A program made the position numbers and the translations under genes. Source: Panopea generosa (lineage: Eukaryota; Mollusca; Bivalvia; Adapedonta; Hiatellidae). Taken from it: DNA of 64,000 nt. The stretch lies in contig CM055901.1 in NCBI GenBank assembly GCA_029582155.1, forward strand, positions 2,915,001 through 2,979,000. The letters are read 5' to 3'. Below the pieces are notes generated by a model, which was given only the letters and a program-made list of their open reading frames with translations, searched no databases and had not been told where the DNA came from. Each line of letters opens with the position of its first letter. Position 1 is the stretch's first letter. Shown piece by piece: positions 48,801 to 54,844 of this stretch.

Positions 48801-51031
48801 ATAACCGTAAGTTGATCATTTTTAGTTGATATTGTAATGTATTGGAATACAAAATAAAAAAATTTAGAAAAAACATAAAAAAAATTAAATAATTTTGATA
48901 AGAGATGATACAACACTGAATATAAAATTTAAAAATACATTGGTATGCTATCATCAAGTATCTGTCTCAGTACATGTATTTGTCTGTGCAAGTTTCAATG
49001 TATTAATCCAAAGATCTGACATATCGTTAGCATGATGATGAATGAATGAATATGGTTTTACGGCATACCAACACATTATAGGTTATTCAATGCCAACAGG
49101 AATTAAGATTCCAGGTTAAAGGATCAACTAACACAGCAATTATGGATTAATTATGGGCATAATCAGCACTTGATCTAAAAATAGTAAAATGTCTACTTAT
49201 TATAAAGATTCCCAACTTGGATTTAATTTAATTATATTTTTGTTTTAGATTTCAAGATAGAGCACAAAACAGCATTACCGGTATGTATGATGTCAGTGCT
49301 AGTTGTTGAATCATTATATAATTATTTTATTGAATTACAATAATTGGAACTATATGTATATAATTATTTTATTCATTAATCAGGCTTCTCCCCAGGTCAT
49401 TAAAGCACAGGGGCATCCCAGCATTTGACTGTCATAAATGGTATTCCCGTAGCACTTGAATTCTTTAACAAAATTTTGCTAAAGCTTACTTTCCTCTAAA
49501 TCACTATTTTTCTTTGCATATCTTTTCTCATTTTAATGCCTAAAATGAAACTTACTAAATATGATGACTTAAACTGATTAATACAAGTTTTACTAATGAA
49601 ATACATTTCAATGAGTGCCTAACACAGCGCATGAAAATGTGTTGAAGGTGTTTATGTGCTCTTACCCCAGCGCTTGCATTTCTCCCTGTTGAAAATATTT
49701 ACATCAAGTAATTTTTATACTCATGCTGCTCAACCTAACGCTTTGAAGCCTTTCACCCCATATTTTGAAAATATGCCAGTAACTTGTATAAATAAGTATT
49801 TGTTCCATGGTTTTCTATCTGTATTTATGTTTGATCCAAAGATTTATGTACTTATTGTATGACTTGAGTTCAATCACTTGAATGGATGAACTGGGCCAAA
49901 AATAATTTTGGACTGGGCTGTCAGTTATTTTTGCTGAGCTATCATATTATCACATTAATTCAGAGATTGTCAGACCCTGCAAGTATAATATAATGATAGA
50001 ATACCAAAGATTTATTAAAATGGATCTTTGTAGACGCGTTTACTCCTTCTACAAAAAGCATAAGCTTTGAGATAAACTCAATCTTATTTTTATAGTAACT
50101 TTTTAGTAACTTTTTAATACTGAAACAAAAAATCTGTATTAAAATATATTATCTGTATCTGTGGGATACTCCTAGCCTTGAAGGCTTCTTAAAGAAAATA
50201 ATTGGGAAAGTCGGAAACATCAATATGATTAAATATGAAAGATTTAAAAACATTGGCATTAATCTATATGAGTAAAGATAGCGGGAGGCATCACACAGTT
50301 AATATTTTAAAATTGAATGAATTAAATTATGCATACACAAAATAATTAAGAATTAACCAAACTATCATTATTCTGCAAAACCATTGTTTCAAAATTTCAA
50401 AAACTTCATTAACATATGATTTTTCTACCTCAATGATTGCATTGCTAAGATTTATTGTTGAGATAAAATATTCCTCACCATAATGCACTTTCTGTTTATC
50501 TACTGTACCAAGATTATTTCATTTACAGAGATTGTATTGTTACTTCAAAGACTGTGTTATTACCAGCATAATTTGACTGTCATATATCTATTCTGAACTG
50601 TTTGACAGGCCCCTAAAAATCGAACTTTAAACCGTCTTTAAAAGTTATATTTAGTCTTTAAAAGTTATATTTACACGAAACAAGTTAGGATAGCATTTCC
50701 ACCACAAGACAAAATAATGCAGCAAAAGTTAAAAACTATCCTTTATATACAGATTTAAGTTTGAATGCGTCAAATATAAAATGTACTGCACAAAATCTAA
50801 ATTATGATTAGTACCCCTCCCACTTCCGTGAACTTGAAGGCTAATTGACATATGTAAAATACAATCCTTCGTCAGTTTTGCAATACCATGCGGTGAGTTT
50901 TAAATGTTTTCAATTTAAAAGCAAATATATGCAAAGATATTACTGCAATTTGATCCTCAAAGATACACGAAATAATAAAAAAGGGGATAAATAATATTTA
51001 CAACCTGAGGGATCGGTGGAAACGACGCCAT
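18609..51031 (-). CDS. EPS15: Epidermal growth factor receptor substrate 15 (EPS15/EPS15L1-like endocytic adaptor), complete 21-exon gene
   Basis: Scaffold adaptor of clathrin-mediated endocytosis: in this family EH domains bind NPF peptides, DPF motifs bind the AP-2 alpha ear, the coiled coil oligomerises and C-terminal UIMs bind ubiquitinated cargo. Exons (all minus): 51005-51031, 48174-48218, 47132-47221, 45399-45542, 44272-44337, 43196-43279, 42774-42875, 40378-40575, 39355-39512, 38613-38790, 37705-37802, 36766-36937, 35625-35687, 35095-35142, 34499-34648, 33690-33851, 32870-33008, 31990-32087, 31243-31368, 29268-29567, 18609-18857. They sum to 2697 nt (898 aa plus stop); every intron is GT-AG and phases agree. 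Domains: EH1 about 10-102, EH2 about 118-225, EH3 about 253-350, coiled coil about 385-541, DPF region about 616-800, UIM about 875-892. Orthology is to the EPS15/EPS15L1 pair; a single invertebrate ancestor cannot be assigned to either. No missing exon is implied, but a small alternative exon in the long introns cannot be excluded. Confidence 0.95.
18899..20380. repeat. 40-bp minisatellite, about 37 copies, in last EPS15 intron
   Basis: Tandem copies of a 40-bp unit, AAAAGTCAAGTCAATATATG then CATGTAACAGTTACAATAGC, with a few percent divergence and occasional 1-base indels. Units vary mainly at the central base of GTAAC-(A/T)-GTTAC, an 11-bp palindrome. The array starts about 40 bp from the acceptor of exon 21, so it fills the branch-site region of the intron. 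Confidence 0.95.
20381..23242. other. EPS15 intron 20, unannotated part
   Basis: AT-rich intron. Small ORFs at 21038-21238 and 21663-21881 are on the opposite strand to EPS15 and show no motif. No repeat recognised by eye. Confidence 0.5.
23243..24546. mobile_element. AACAAGAG...GAGCTAA element with internal 160-bp monomers (pearl/HINE-like)
   Basis: Starts ACAAGAG followed by a hairpin GGGCC-AAGAT-GGCCC (23250-23264) and GCTCACCTGA. The interior holds about six monomers of about 160 bp, each with a CCATGTTTTTT...GAACAAACTTGGTAGA core. The 3' end has a hairpin AGCTCACCTG...CAGGTGAGCT directly before AAAAAA. Subterminal inverted repeats, a 3' hairpin and central tandem monomers resemble oyster pearl elements and Helentron-derived HINEs. 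No protein is encoded. Class assignment is inference. Confidence 0.65.
25159..25328. mobile_element. Pogo-like MITE, 170 bp, in first duplication unit
   Basis: Bounded by TA/CAGACAAACCTGTCTTAAG and GTGTAAGTGG-like reverse end CAGTAAAACCTGTGTAAGTG/TA. Same family as 7936. Confidence 0.75.
25886..26776. mobile_element. Second, head-less copy of the 160-bp-monomer element
   Basis: Left part of the second duplication unit: about five monomers (cores near 25926, 26090, 26254, 26420 and 26570), then the same 3' hairpin and GAGCTAAAAAA. The ACAAGAG head is absent, as expected if the duplication broke inside the monomer array. Confidence 0.7.
27389..27558. mobile_element. Pogo-like MITE, copy in second duplication unit
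   Basis: Appears identical to the 25159 element; present because of the 2.23 kb duplication, not through independent transposition. Confidence 0.75.
28116..28975. other. EPS15 intron 20 between duplication and SINE
   Basis: AT-rich unique sequence, nothing recognised. It marks the original continuation of the duplicated segment. Confidence 0.5.
28976..29105 (-). mobile_element. SINE family D, reverse copy in EPS15 intron 20
   Basis: Minus-strand match to family D: the tRNA-like part GGTCGCAGGTTTAATCCCC, plus AACCAGGACGCAG and CAGTACTGGTTCT. The 3' end is lost. It lies about 160 bp from the donor of exon 20. Confidence 0.7.
29268..29567 (-). CDS. EPS15: EPS15 exon 20 (residues 717-816, Pro-rich and DPF motifs 11-14)
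   Basis: One hundred residues with four DPF motifs (SDPF, PDPF, NDPF, ADPF) and a proline-rich stretch [18 protein letters not shown] that includes a PxLPxK-type site like the Crk SH3 ligand of human EPS15 (PPALPPK). It ends [11 protein letters not shown], matching the human NFANFSAY region before the UIMs. Confidence 0.96.
29568..31242. other. EPS15 intron 19
   Basis: 1.7 kb intron. A GC-richer patch at 30340-30410 encodes [15 protein letters not shown] on the gene strand but lacks convincing flanking splice sites. Otherwise only old repeats. Confidence 0.45.
29870..30095. repeat. Three diverged repeats in EPS15 intron 19
   Basis: CCTGTGTGTAATAATTTAGA, CCCGAGTGTAATAATTTAAA and TCCAAATGCAATAATTTCGA occur at about 60-100 bp spacing with related flanks. 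An old tandem duplication. Confidence 0.4.
31243..31368 (-). CDS. EPS15: EPS15 exon 19 (residues 675-716, DPF motifs 8-10)
   Basis: Begins [20 protein letters not shown] and ends KPQ; three DPF motifs separated by Ser-rich spacers. Phase 0 at both ends, donor CAG/GTAGGC. Confidence 0.94.
31430..31989. repeat. 50-bp tandem array in EPS15 intron 18, continuous with exon 18
   Basis: About ten diverged units of about 50 bp with core TTTACTTGCTGAA and GCAGATCTCAG, partly arranged in a higher-order unit of about 150 bp (31690-31838 versus 31838-31980). The last unit on the plus strand, GTTACTTAC/TTTACTTGCTGA AGTACTGGAGGAAG, is the exon 18 donor and coding end. Two other units keep donor-like sequences (GTAAGG and GTGAGT on the minus strand). 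Confidence 0.82.
31990..32087 (-). CDS. EPS15: EPS15 exon 18 (residues 642-674, DPF motifs 5-7)
   Basis: Completes Ser642, then [20 protein letters not shown] and a Ser-rich end ([12 protein letters not shown]). Three DPF motifs. The donor AAA/GTAAGT and the last roughly 40 coding bases form the first unit of a tandem array filling intron 18. Confidence 0.93.
32870..33008 (-). CDS. EPS15: EPS15 exon 17 (residues 596-642, DPF motifs 1-4)
   Basis: Encodes four DPF tripeptides (EDPF, KDPF, ADPF, DDPF), the AP-2 alpha-ear binding motif of EPS15. It ends one base into Ser642 at a GTAAGT donor; the alternative GT three bases upstream breaks the phase. Its [11 protein letters not shown] segment is repeated exactly in exon 18. 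Confidence 0.93.
33345..33615. repeat. 41-bp minisatellite in EPS15 intron 16
   Basis: About 6.5 copies of a unit containing ACACATTCTCACATGAAGGT then GTTGAACTGAGCTGGACTGG. It lies about 75 bp from the donor of exon 16. The reverse-strand ORF with repeated [10 protein letters not shown] is a by-product of the repeat. Confidence 0.9.
33690..33851 (-). CDS. EPS15: EPS15 exon 16 (residues 542-595)
   Basis: Begins [20 protein letters not shown], the last coiled-coil turns, then a Ser/Thr-rich disordered linker ([19 protein letters not shown]). Donor ACA/GTAAGT. The linker has little identity to vertebrates but is in frame with both neighbours. Confidence 0.88.
34499..34648 (-). CDS. EPS15: EPS15 exon 15 (residues 492-541, end of coiled coil)
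   Basis: Fifty residues from [20 protein letters not shown] through [13 protein letters not shown] to LLQVNQ, collinear with human YEEELAKAREELSRLQQETAELEESVESGKAQLEPL in heptad pattern. Acceptor TTTACAAG, donor GTATAA. Confidence 0.93.
35095..35142 (-). CDS. EPS15: EPS15 exon 14 (residues 476-491, coiled coil)
   Basis: A 16-residue exon, [16 protein letters not shown], matching human ISSLKAELTSQESQI. The acceptor is TTTCACAG and the donor CTG/GTAAAT. Being a multiple of three, it could be skipped without a frameshift. Confidence 0.86.
35269..35405. mobile_element. Truncated AACAAGAG-headed element in EPS15 intron 13
   Basis: Has the head AACAAGAGGTGTCAGAAGAC with hairpin TGTC-AGAA-GACA (35278-35289) and AACAAAGCTC, closely resembling the 38837 element. 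No GAGCTAA end is visible, so it looks truncated or diverged. Confidence 0.45.
35625..35687 (-). CDS. EPS15: EPS15 exon 13 (residues 455-475, coiled coil)
   Basis: A 21-residue exon ([20 protein letters not shown], then Q) corresponding to human LEEQLKEVRKKCAEEAQ. Phase 0 at both ends. Too short for an ORF search; found by homology and splice sites. Confidence 0.88.
36326..36388 (+). mobile_element. SINE family D 3' fragment in EPS15 intron 12
   Basis: CTCTGAGCTTTACCCACAAT then CAAGCTAAAATAATTTTGTA TAAACTAAA matches the family D 3' end only. Confidence 0.55.
36766..36937 (-). CDS. EPS15: EPS15 exon 12 (residues 397-454, coiled coil)
   Basis: Completes Lys397, then [20 protein letters not shown] and on to [21 protein letters not shown] aligns with human LLDELDEQK. 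Strong heptad pattern. The acceptor is TGCAG/GGAG and the donor AAG/GTAGGT. Confidence 0.94.
37355..37537 (+). mobile_element. SINE family D in EPS15 intron 11
   Basis: Has GGATATTGGCCATTCACAC, GGTTGCAGGTCCAATCCCC, CAGTACTGGTTTTGCCCAG and the 3' end GAGCTAAAATAAATTTATAT then AAACTAAA. The 5' end is weak. Confidence 0.75.
37705..37802 (-). CDS. EPS15: EPS15 exon 11 (residues 365-397, entry to coiled coil)
   Basis: Contains [20 protein letters not shown], matching human [20 protein letters not shown], the hallmark start of the EPS15 coiled coil. It ends two bases into Lys397 at a GTAATT donor; phase 2 fits exon 12. Confidence 0.93.
38156..38445. mobile_element. AACAAGAG...GAGCTAAAAA short element in EPS15 intron 10
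   Basis: About 290 bp. The head AACAAGAG is followed by hairpin CCTGC-AA-GCAGG and the end is GAGCTAAAAA (38436-38445). No internal tandem monomers and no ORF. It lies between exons 10 and 11 with no effect on their splice sites. Confidence 0.55.
38613..38790 (-). CDS. EPS15: EPS15 exon 10 (residues 305-364, end of EH3)
   Basis: Completes Trp305, then [20 protein letters not shown] and [20 protein letters not shown], collinear with human ISQKLIKGIDPPHVLTPEMIPPS. It ends TTTFGVA at a GTAAGT donor. Confidence 0.96.
38837..39124. mobile_element. AACAAGAG...GAGCTAATAAAA short element in EPS15 intron 9
   Basis: Head AACAAGAG, then hairpin GTTGTC-AGAA-GGCAAC (38843-38858, one G-T pair). The 3' end folds as TAGCTC...GGAC-TTC-GTCC...GAGCTA before ATAAAA. 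Contains a CG-rich patch (GACGCTGCCGCCGCCGACC) unlike its AT-rich surroundings. Small ORFs here are not genes. Confidence 0.6.
39355..39512 (-). CDS. EPS15: EPS15 exon 9 (residues 253-305, EH3)
   Basis: Starts [19 protein letters not shown], matching human TWVVSPAEKAKYDEIF, and includes the canonical EF loop [12 protein letters not shown]. It ends two bases into the codon of Trp305, the NPF-pocket Trp of EH3, so that codon is split by a phase-2 intron. Confidence 0.96.
40378..40575 (-). CDS. EPS15: EPS15 exon 8 (residues 187-252, EH2 end and linker)
   Basis: Begins [20 protein letters not shown], then [10 protein letters not shown], equivalent to human ALVPPSKRK at the end of EH2. The remainder is a Pro/Gly-rich linker ([17 protein letters not shown]) longer than in human EPS15, ending SPSLR. 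The donor is GTATGT. Confidence 0.95.
40576..42497. other. EPS15 intron 7, mostly without features
   Basis: Apart from a possible SINE B fragment at 40770-40880, nothing recognised before the SINE C at 42498. Confidence 0.5.
40770..40880 (-). mobile_element. Possible SINE family B 3' fragment in EPS15 intron 7
   Basis: GGAGTTTAATGCCATTTTCA and ACACATTTCAG match the 3' end of the 16061 copy (GGAGTTTAAAACCATTTTCA). The remainder is diverged. Confidence 0.4.
42498..42703 (+). mobile_element. tRNA-like SINE family C in EPS15 intron 7
   Basis: Contains TGGTCAAATGGTAGAGTATC (A-box-like), GCGGGTTCAATCC (B box), CCTTGAGCAAGACACTTTAT and a 3' end GTAAAATAAATCAGTTTAAA. It ends about 70 bp from exon 7 on the donor side. 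Confidence 0.82.
42774..42875 (-). CDS. EPS15: EPS15 exon 7 (residues 153-186, EH2 core)
   Basis: Begins [20 protein letters not shown] and continues [14 protein letters not shown]. This is the most conserved part of the gene: canonical EF loop [12 protein letters not shown] and the NPF-pocket Trp168. It ends at a GTGAGA donor. SINE-C copies lie in the introns on both sides. Confidence 0.97.
42981..43192 (+). mobile_element. tRNA-like SINE family C, filling most of EPS15 intron 6
   Basis: Same family as 42498: GTAGTCCAGTAGTACAGCATC, GTGGGTTCTATCC and CCTTGAGCAAGACAC, ending AAATAAATAAGTTTAAACA. That 3' end meets the exon 6 donor, read on the minus strand as GTATGTTTAAAC. The SINE takes up about two thirds of the 320-bp intron. 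Confidence 0.82.
43196..43279 (-). CDS. EPS15: EPS15 exon 6 (residues 125-152, EH2)
   Basis: Encodes [20 protein letters not shown] then LGGDKVRP, collinear with human [26 protein letters not shown]. Its donor (GTATGT) lies at the 3' end of an intronic SINE. Confidence 0.95.
43368..44066. mobile_element. AACAATAG...CAAGCTAAAAA element with 175-bp monomers in EPS15 intron 5
   Basis: Head AACAATAG plus hairpin GCTGTC-AGAGG-GACAGC (43374-43390). The interior has about 3.5 tandem monomers of about 175 bp, marked by ACTTGATGGT near 43451, 43626 and 43801 and AAGTCAAACAAGGGCAATA. It ends AAGCTAAAAA. Same architecture as the 23243 element with unrelated monomers. Confidence 0.6.
44272..44337 (-). 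CDS. EPS15: EPS15 exon 5 (residues 103-124, EH1-EH2 linker)
   Basis: Encodes 22 residues ending [14 protein letters not shown] aligns with human LPWAVKPEDKAKYD, the lead-in to EH2. The donor is AAT/GTACAT, chosen because it is the GT that joins exon 6 (ASEKSKYD) in frame. The rest of the exon is a low-complexity Ala/Gly linker. Confidence 0.85.
44345..44745. repeat. 29-bp minisatellite in EPS15 intron 4, next to exon 5
   Basis: About 13 diverged copies of ACATATGTAAATATCAAATA TATACAGTG. It begins within 10 bp of the acceptor of exon 5, so the polypyrimidine tract and branch region lie inside the array. Confidence 0.88.
45399..45542 (-). CDS. EPS15: EPS15 exon 4 (residues 55-102, end of EH1)
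   Basis: Begins [16 protein letters not shown] and continues [16 protein letters not shown]. Trp56 is the conserved EH-domain Trp of the NPF pocket. In the second EF loop ([12 protein letters not shown]) the twelfth position is Gly rather than Glu, so calcium binding there is doubtful. Phase 0 at both ends. Confidence 0.95.
45860..46518. mobile_element. Non-autonomous pogo-like (Tc1/mariner) element in EPS15 intron 3
   Basis: Left end CAGTTGAAATTTGTTATCTC; the right end on the opposite strand is CAGTTGAAACTCGTTATTTT. TA dinucleotides flank both sides (45858-45859 and 46519-46520), the Tc1/mariner target duplication. The 659-bp interior has no transposase. A CAGTNGAAA-type end fits pogo/Tigger relatives. 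Confidence 0.75.
47132..47221 (-). CDS. EPS15: EPS15 exon 3 (residues 25-54, EH1)
   Basis: Encodes 30 residues running [20 protein letters not shown] to KDLVLSQ. It contains the first EF-hand-like loop of EH1 ([12 protein letters not shown]) and the following helix. Phase 0 at both ends. Confidence 0.93.
48174..48218 (-). CDS. EPS15: EPS15 exon 2 (residues 10-24, start of EH1)
   Basis: Encodes [15 protein letters not shown], matching the EH1 opening of human EPS15 (NPVYEKYYRQ). The acceptor is TTTTTTTGCAG and the donor CAG/GTATTT. Too short for an ORF search; recognised by motif and by in-phase joining to exon 3. Confidence 0.9.
48652..48726. repeat. 75-nt near-perfect hairpin in EPS15 intron 1
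   Basis: Arms 48652-48672 and 48706-48726 are perfect reverse complements over 21 bp (GTAGTTTTTTGTTACAGATA and T). Inside is an 8/8-nt internal loop and then a second stem AAGGGAT-GCC-ATCCCTT (48681-48697). It could be a tiny fold-back element or a transcribed hairpin; no second copy was noticed. Confidence 0.85.
49032..49124. repeat. Family G 5' fragment in EPS15 intron 1
   Basis: GATGAATGAATGAATATGGT TTTACGGCATACC and GCCAACAGGAATTAAGATTC match 13325-13410. Confidence 0.55.
49125..51004. other. EPS15 intron 1, 5' part
   Basis: AT-rich first intron. The plus-strand ORF at 49656-49862 has no motif. A short direct repeat (AGTTATATTTA with TCTTTAAA) occurs at about 50635-50675. Possible regulatory DNA, but nothing specific can be shown. 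Confidence 0.45.
51005..51031 (-). CDS. EPS15: EPS15 exon 1 (residues 1-9, start codon)
   Basis: Encodes MASFPPIPQ. The ATG has A at -3 and G at +4, a good Kozak context, and the exon ends CAG before a GTTGTA donor. Exon 2 joins in phase 0 and continues into EH1. The N-terminus is shorter than human EPS15 before its first EH domain. A downstream Met start is unlikely because EH1 begins in exon 2. Confidence 0.82.
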
Positions 51032-51140
51032 TTTGATTTTTCACTCGGCGTTTCGTTAATTCTACTTATGTGTGAAAATCGATAAATCCGAACAGACTTT
51101 TATCTATTTACTTCCTTATGGGAGTATGAACTATATAATA
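51005..51140 (-). promoter_or_regulatory. Probable 5' UTR and start region of EPS15
   Basis: The sequence around the start codon reads AAAATGGCGTC on the minus strand, resembling a YY1 site (AAnATGGCG) overlapping the ATG, as in many animal housekeeping genes. CpG dinucleotides cluster here (ACGAAACGCCGAGTG) in otherwise CpG-poor DNA. No TATA box is obvious. The transcription start is not resolvable. Confidence 0.3.
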
Positions 51141-51544
51141 ATACTTTAATTTATATCACTTTTATGACATCATCATACATTTAACAATAATTACTTAAAA
51201 TGGGGTTGATATCAAGAACACACTGTAGATCTTTTTTTTTTTCTACTTCTTTCTTACGGGCTTGCTTTAAAGCAAATGTTAAATTAGAGATGCAAGTTTC
51301 AATCAGTCAGTTACAATAATTTCTATAACGGTTACTTTATAAAACAACACCATAGTTAAAAACTTATCCAAAACCAGTTTAATTTTCATATAAAGCTACT
51401 CAAAGAAGACAAAAGAGTAATTCAAATCCATTTCTATCGTTAATGTTTCTTGTCGCATTTTCCCATGTTGTCCAGACATTATATGTTGTAACTAATCTTA
51501 CACGATAAACGGAGCAACTTTAGTCATGAACTCATTGTTACGCA

Positions 51545-51955
51545 GCTACAATGAATGAACGACCGAACGAACGAATGGAATGGTGTGAAAGAACGAACGA
51601 AAAAATGGATGCATGCATGGATGTAAATTTTACGGAGCATCATAACATCAAGCTTATTATATGATACTGATAGGAATAGTTATATATTCTCACTCGCCAT
51701 GTAACATACATATTGAAACGATACCCATCAAAATGTGTAAAATGAATATTATGTATGTGGAATGGACACCCGTAGAACGGCAGAGTTTTAACAAATTCTA
51801 TCTCATACTCAATTTGTCGCCTCTCGTGATATACATTCTTGAACTATAGGGGTCTTATTCTGGCCATCACTCCCTTGGTACCCAGGAATCGCACGGAGGT
51901 TTGATAATGTAACTATGAACATGACAAAAATGATCAATCGGACACGACACCCAAT
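51545..51955. repeat. Family G copy upstream of EPS15
   Basis: AATGAATGAACGACCGAACG opens it; CTCATACTCAATTTGTCGCC, ATTCTGGCCATCACTCCC and GAACATGACAAAAATGATCA match the 13325 copy in order. It sits 0.5-0.9 kb upstream of the EPS15 start and could contribute to its promoter region. Confidence 0.55.
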
Positions 51956-52464
51956 CGTTAAGGCGCGAAATGTGAAAGCTGTGCTTGATAATAGTCTGTT
52001 AAAATAGACATTCGTGATTTGAATATTGGATTACATGTGATAAAAATTATATGGGCATGTTCGTGAATGTATGGACAGTAAGATAAGGTAAACATTTGAA
52101 TTAATTTCGCTCTGCATGTGCAGAAAACAATGAAAATCATGAAAACAAAAGATAACAATGGGTACATAAATTGTATGTGGTTAAATTTTCACATCCAGTA
52201 ACCGATCAATACAGGATAAACTACAATAGAAAGGTGTAGTATTTGCCCTTGGGGGAAATGTCCCTTTGTTCGTGTGACTTATGTTTTCAGTGCTAATATA
52301 AGATATAGTACATGAAACTGAACTTTATATTGTACTGTGCTGTGTATTAAAAACAAAATTGAATTGGTAATATACAATCACGCTAACTGGACGTCGTTCT
52401 TACGCTGTATAAATTGATACAACATTGTTTATAAAATTATACATAATAACTTATATCAAGGACA

Positions 52465-52875
52465 ATGTCGGCTCTTTCTTCAAACACGGTATACGCGGAG
52501 CTAGAACCAGTAACACTTGATGACAATACGGATGTGAAGGTTCCTATGCCTATTCCTGTGTCAAATGTGACCTCGTACTCACTGAGGATGAGTGGCGATG
52601 ATAATAATGCTGAATATGATCTTAATGAACTTAATCGCCTGATAAAACAGTTTCGAGATCTGCCGACTGATATGTTCGTTGCCCGTCTTCTACGAGACTA
52701 TTCGTCATGTGAAACAACCCTAGAGCATACTCGCCAAATGCTGTTTGATACCATACGTGAAGACGACGATTTTCCATATGGATTACAAGCTGTACTTAAG
52801 CGACGAGTGTCTACACGTAGTGGTGAAACCATAGCAACGAAGCTGTCTCAAGATATACAAATATTATACAACTAG
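52465..52875 (+). CDS. Unrecognised 136-residue ORF running into a LINE tail
   Basis: Starts MSALSSNTVYAELEPVTLDD and ends KLSQDIQILYN. Acidic N-terminal part, then a helical-looking region (LNELNRLIKQFRDLPTDMFV, RLLRDYSSCETTLEHTRQML). I do not recognise the family. Codon use and composition look more coding than the neighbouring DNA, and the start context GACAATGTC is acceptable. The last 5-6 codons overlap the start of a LINE-like reading frame, so the ORF is probably cut short by the LINE insertion. It could be a host gene fragment or the first ORF of an internally deleted LINE derivative. It lies 1.4 kb from the EPS15 start, divergent. Confidence 0.35.
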   Translation: MSALSSNTVYAELEPVTLDDNTDVKVPMPIPVSNVTSYSLRMSGDDNNAEYDLNELNRLIKQFRDLPTDMFVARLLRDYSSCETTLEHTRQMLFDTIREDDDFPYGLQAVLKRRVSTRSGETIATKLSQDIQILYN

Positions 52876-53687
52876 AACGAGGACATAGATTCTGTATAAA
52901 ATTTATCCAAAATATCCCACAATATGTAAATACGGATTTTGCTTTAAGCTCTATTGGTGTAACTTCACTTGAAACGGAAATCGACTACAGGAAGCTACAA
53001 TTCTTTGGTCAATTATGCAGACTCCCGAATAAGTATATTGCTAAGCAATTATTTGTTAATCGTCTGTTAAGATATTTTAGTGATGATAAACAAACATTAG
53101 GTTTTATTCCTGACATCTATAGAATATTAACGAAGTATGATCTATATAATTATTTGGTTAATTATTCTAAAACAGCAATATTTCCATCCAAGTATGCATG
53201 GAAATATATTCTTAGACAAAAAGTGCTAATACATTACTCAAATACAATGTTAATGAGGTTAGGTGACAAGATGGGTCCATCATATGTCATGAATATGTTT
53301 AGCATAAATAGGCCTTGCTTCCTATGGCAATTAAGTAGGAAAAATCAATATGTAAAAGCACAATGTTTTACAGTAGTGTCACTACTAAGTAAACTGCAAT
53401 CGTTTACAGCTGTACAGCTATGTAACAAATGTAATACGCTTGTAGATAATTTAGTACTACATATTGTTCATTTTTGTATTGCAAACACTGTCGAAAGAAA
53501 TAAGCTTTGGGACGCAGTTATAACGACTTGTGGTCTTCAGGTCTTTAATTCATTTATTAAAAAGACGCCTAAAGATCAGATTTATGCACTGCTTTCCGGG
53601 CTTAATGAATATTTATCTGACATTGAACAGATTGAAGATGTATTATTGTTCAATATTGGGATACTTCACAGTATGTTAAAGTAACTT
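52860..53687 (+). pseudogene. 5'-truncated LINE: C-terminal part of reverse transcriptase ORF
   Basis: One open frame (+1 relative to the preceding ORF) reads QLERGHRFCIKFIQNIPQYV, then TEIDYRKLQFFGQLCRLPNK and NRLLRYFSDDKQTLGFIPDI, up to NIGILHSMLK and stop at 53685-53687. L-E-R-x-H-R-F-C-I-K and K-L-x-F-F-G-Q-L-C-R-L-P are typical of sequence after the reverse transcriptase domain in invertebrate non-LTR elements. About 275 codons without a stop suggest a relatively recent copy. Everything upstream (endonuclease, RT catalytic core) is absent. Confidence 0.72.
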
Positions 53688-54200
53688 TTATCGATACTGC
53701 TAATGTTTACTGTTTGTTACTCAGTGTATGATTAATTTCTTACATTTCGTTTCGGTAAGATACAAAAGGTTCATCGTTGTCATTAGTCTATCACTGGGTC
53801 TTGCATTTTATTTCGGTAAGATTCATTATAGATGGACAATGTTATTATTTCACTTATATTATTTTAAGGTACACTATATGACAGTTAAAAAGCTATACTA
53901 ATTTTTATTAAATCATAATTTATTTAGTTATTTTAACAAATCCATCATGTTATGAATACTCTTACAATATGACATCATATGAGGCGTATCGTATGTTCAT
54001 TCTTCACTTGTAACTCATTGTATATTGTTAATTTATATGTAATTATTTACTGCAATTTTTATATATGTTATTAAATGCTCTCCAATTATGGAGGAAATAA
54101 AGATTCTATCTTTCTAACTTGTACTTGTTTAATTGTTTCATTGTAATATTTATATGCTCTCCTGAAATGGGAAGAAATAAACTATCAATCAGTCCATGTT
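53688..54200 (+). mobile_element. 3' UTR and tail of the LINE
   Basis: AT-rich sequence ending ATGCTCTCCAATTATGGAGG AAATAAAGATTCTATC, repeated in diverged form as ATGCTCTCCTGAAATGGGAA GAAATAAACTATCAATC. A CTCTCC...GGAG(G)AAATAAA tail is common in invertebrate LINEs. TTTCGGTAAGAT occurs twice near 53750 and 53812. The exact end and target duplication were not found. Confidence 0.55.
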
Positions 54201-54844
54201 TTTTCTTATTTGTACTTGTTATACATATAAAATAGATATATACTCTTTGAACCTTTCGTATCAAGTAGTCATGATTTAAAAACGTCATATTACATATTGA
54301 ACGTGTACTGGAACACTACACAGCATGTTTTTAGAATTAAACTGTGAGAGAGATATTCCAAGGAAATATATAAGAAAGAAATGAGCGAATATGTCATGAT
54401 TGTAACACTATATAAGGCGAGTTTTATTCTTCATTAGTATAGAGGTATAGATATATCAGAAATAAATTTATAAAACATACATGTACTATATTAGAAAACC
54501 AAGTATGGTTACGTCTCACCGTTACCACACTCTTCGAACAAAAGTGGAATTACTAAACTAATAATGTATCAGAATCTTTGATAAATAAACTCTTTATTTG
54601 GAACTTTATTTTAGACAAATGAATTCTCACTGAAGCTATGTCAAAATATGTTTTGTATATAGCAAGTTAGTTGAATAAAATTCGCGTGAACACTGTAATA
54701 TTTGTTTCTAATTATACATCCATAACAACAATGAAAATTACTTTTAGATCCTTTTAGATTGAGCAGTTGCTTTTTTACGAGACAAAATGTGTGCATCAGC
54801 CTATATGTGGCAAAGTGGCATAACATCTACAGCTATTTTGAAGA

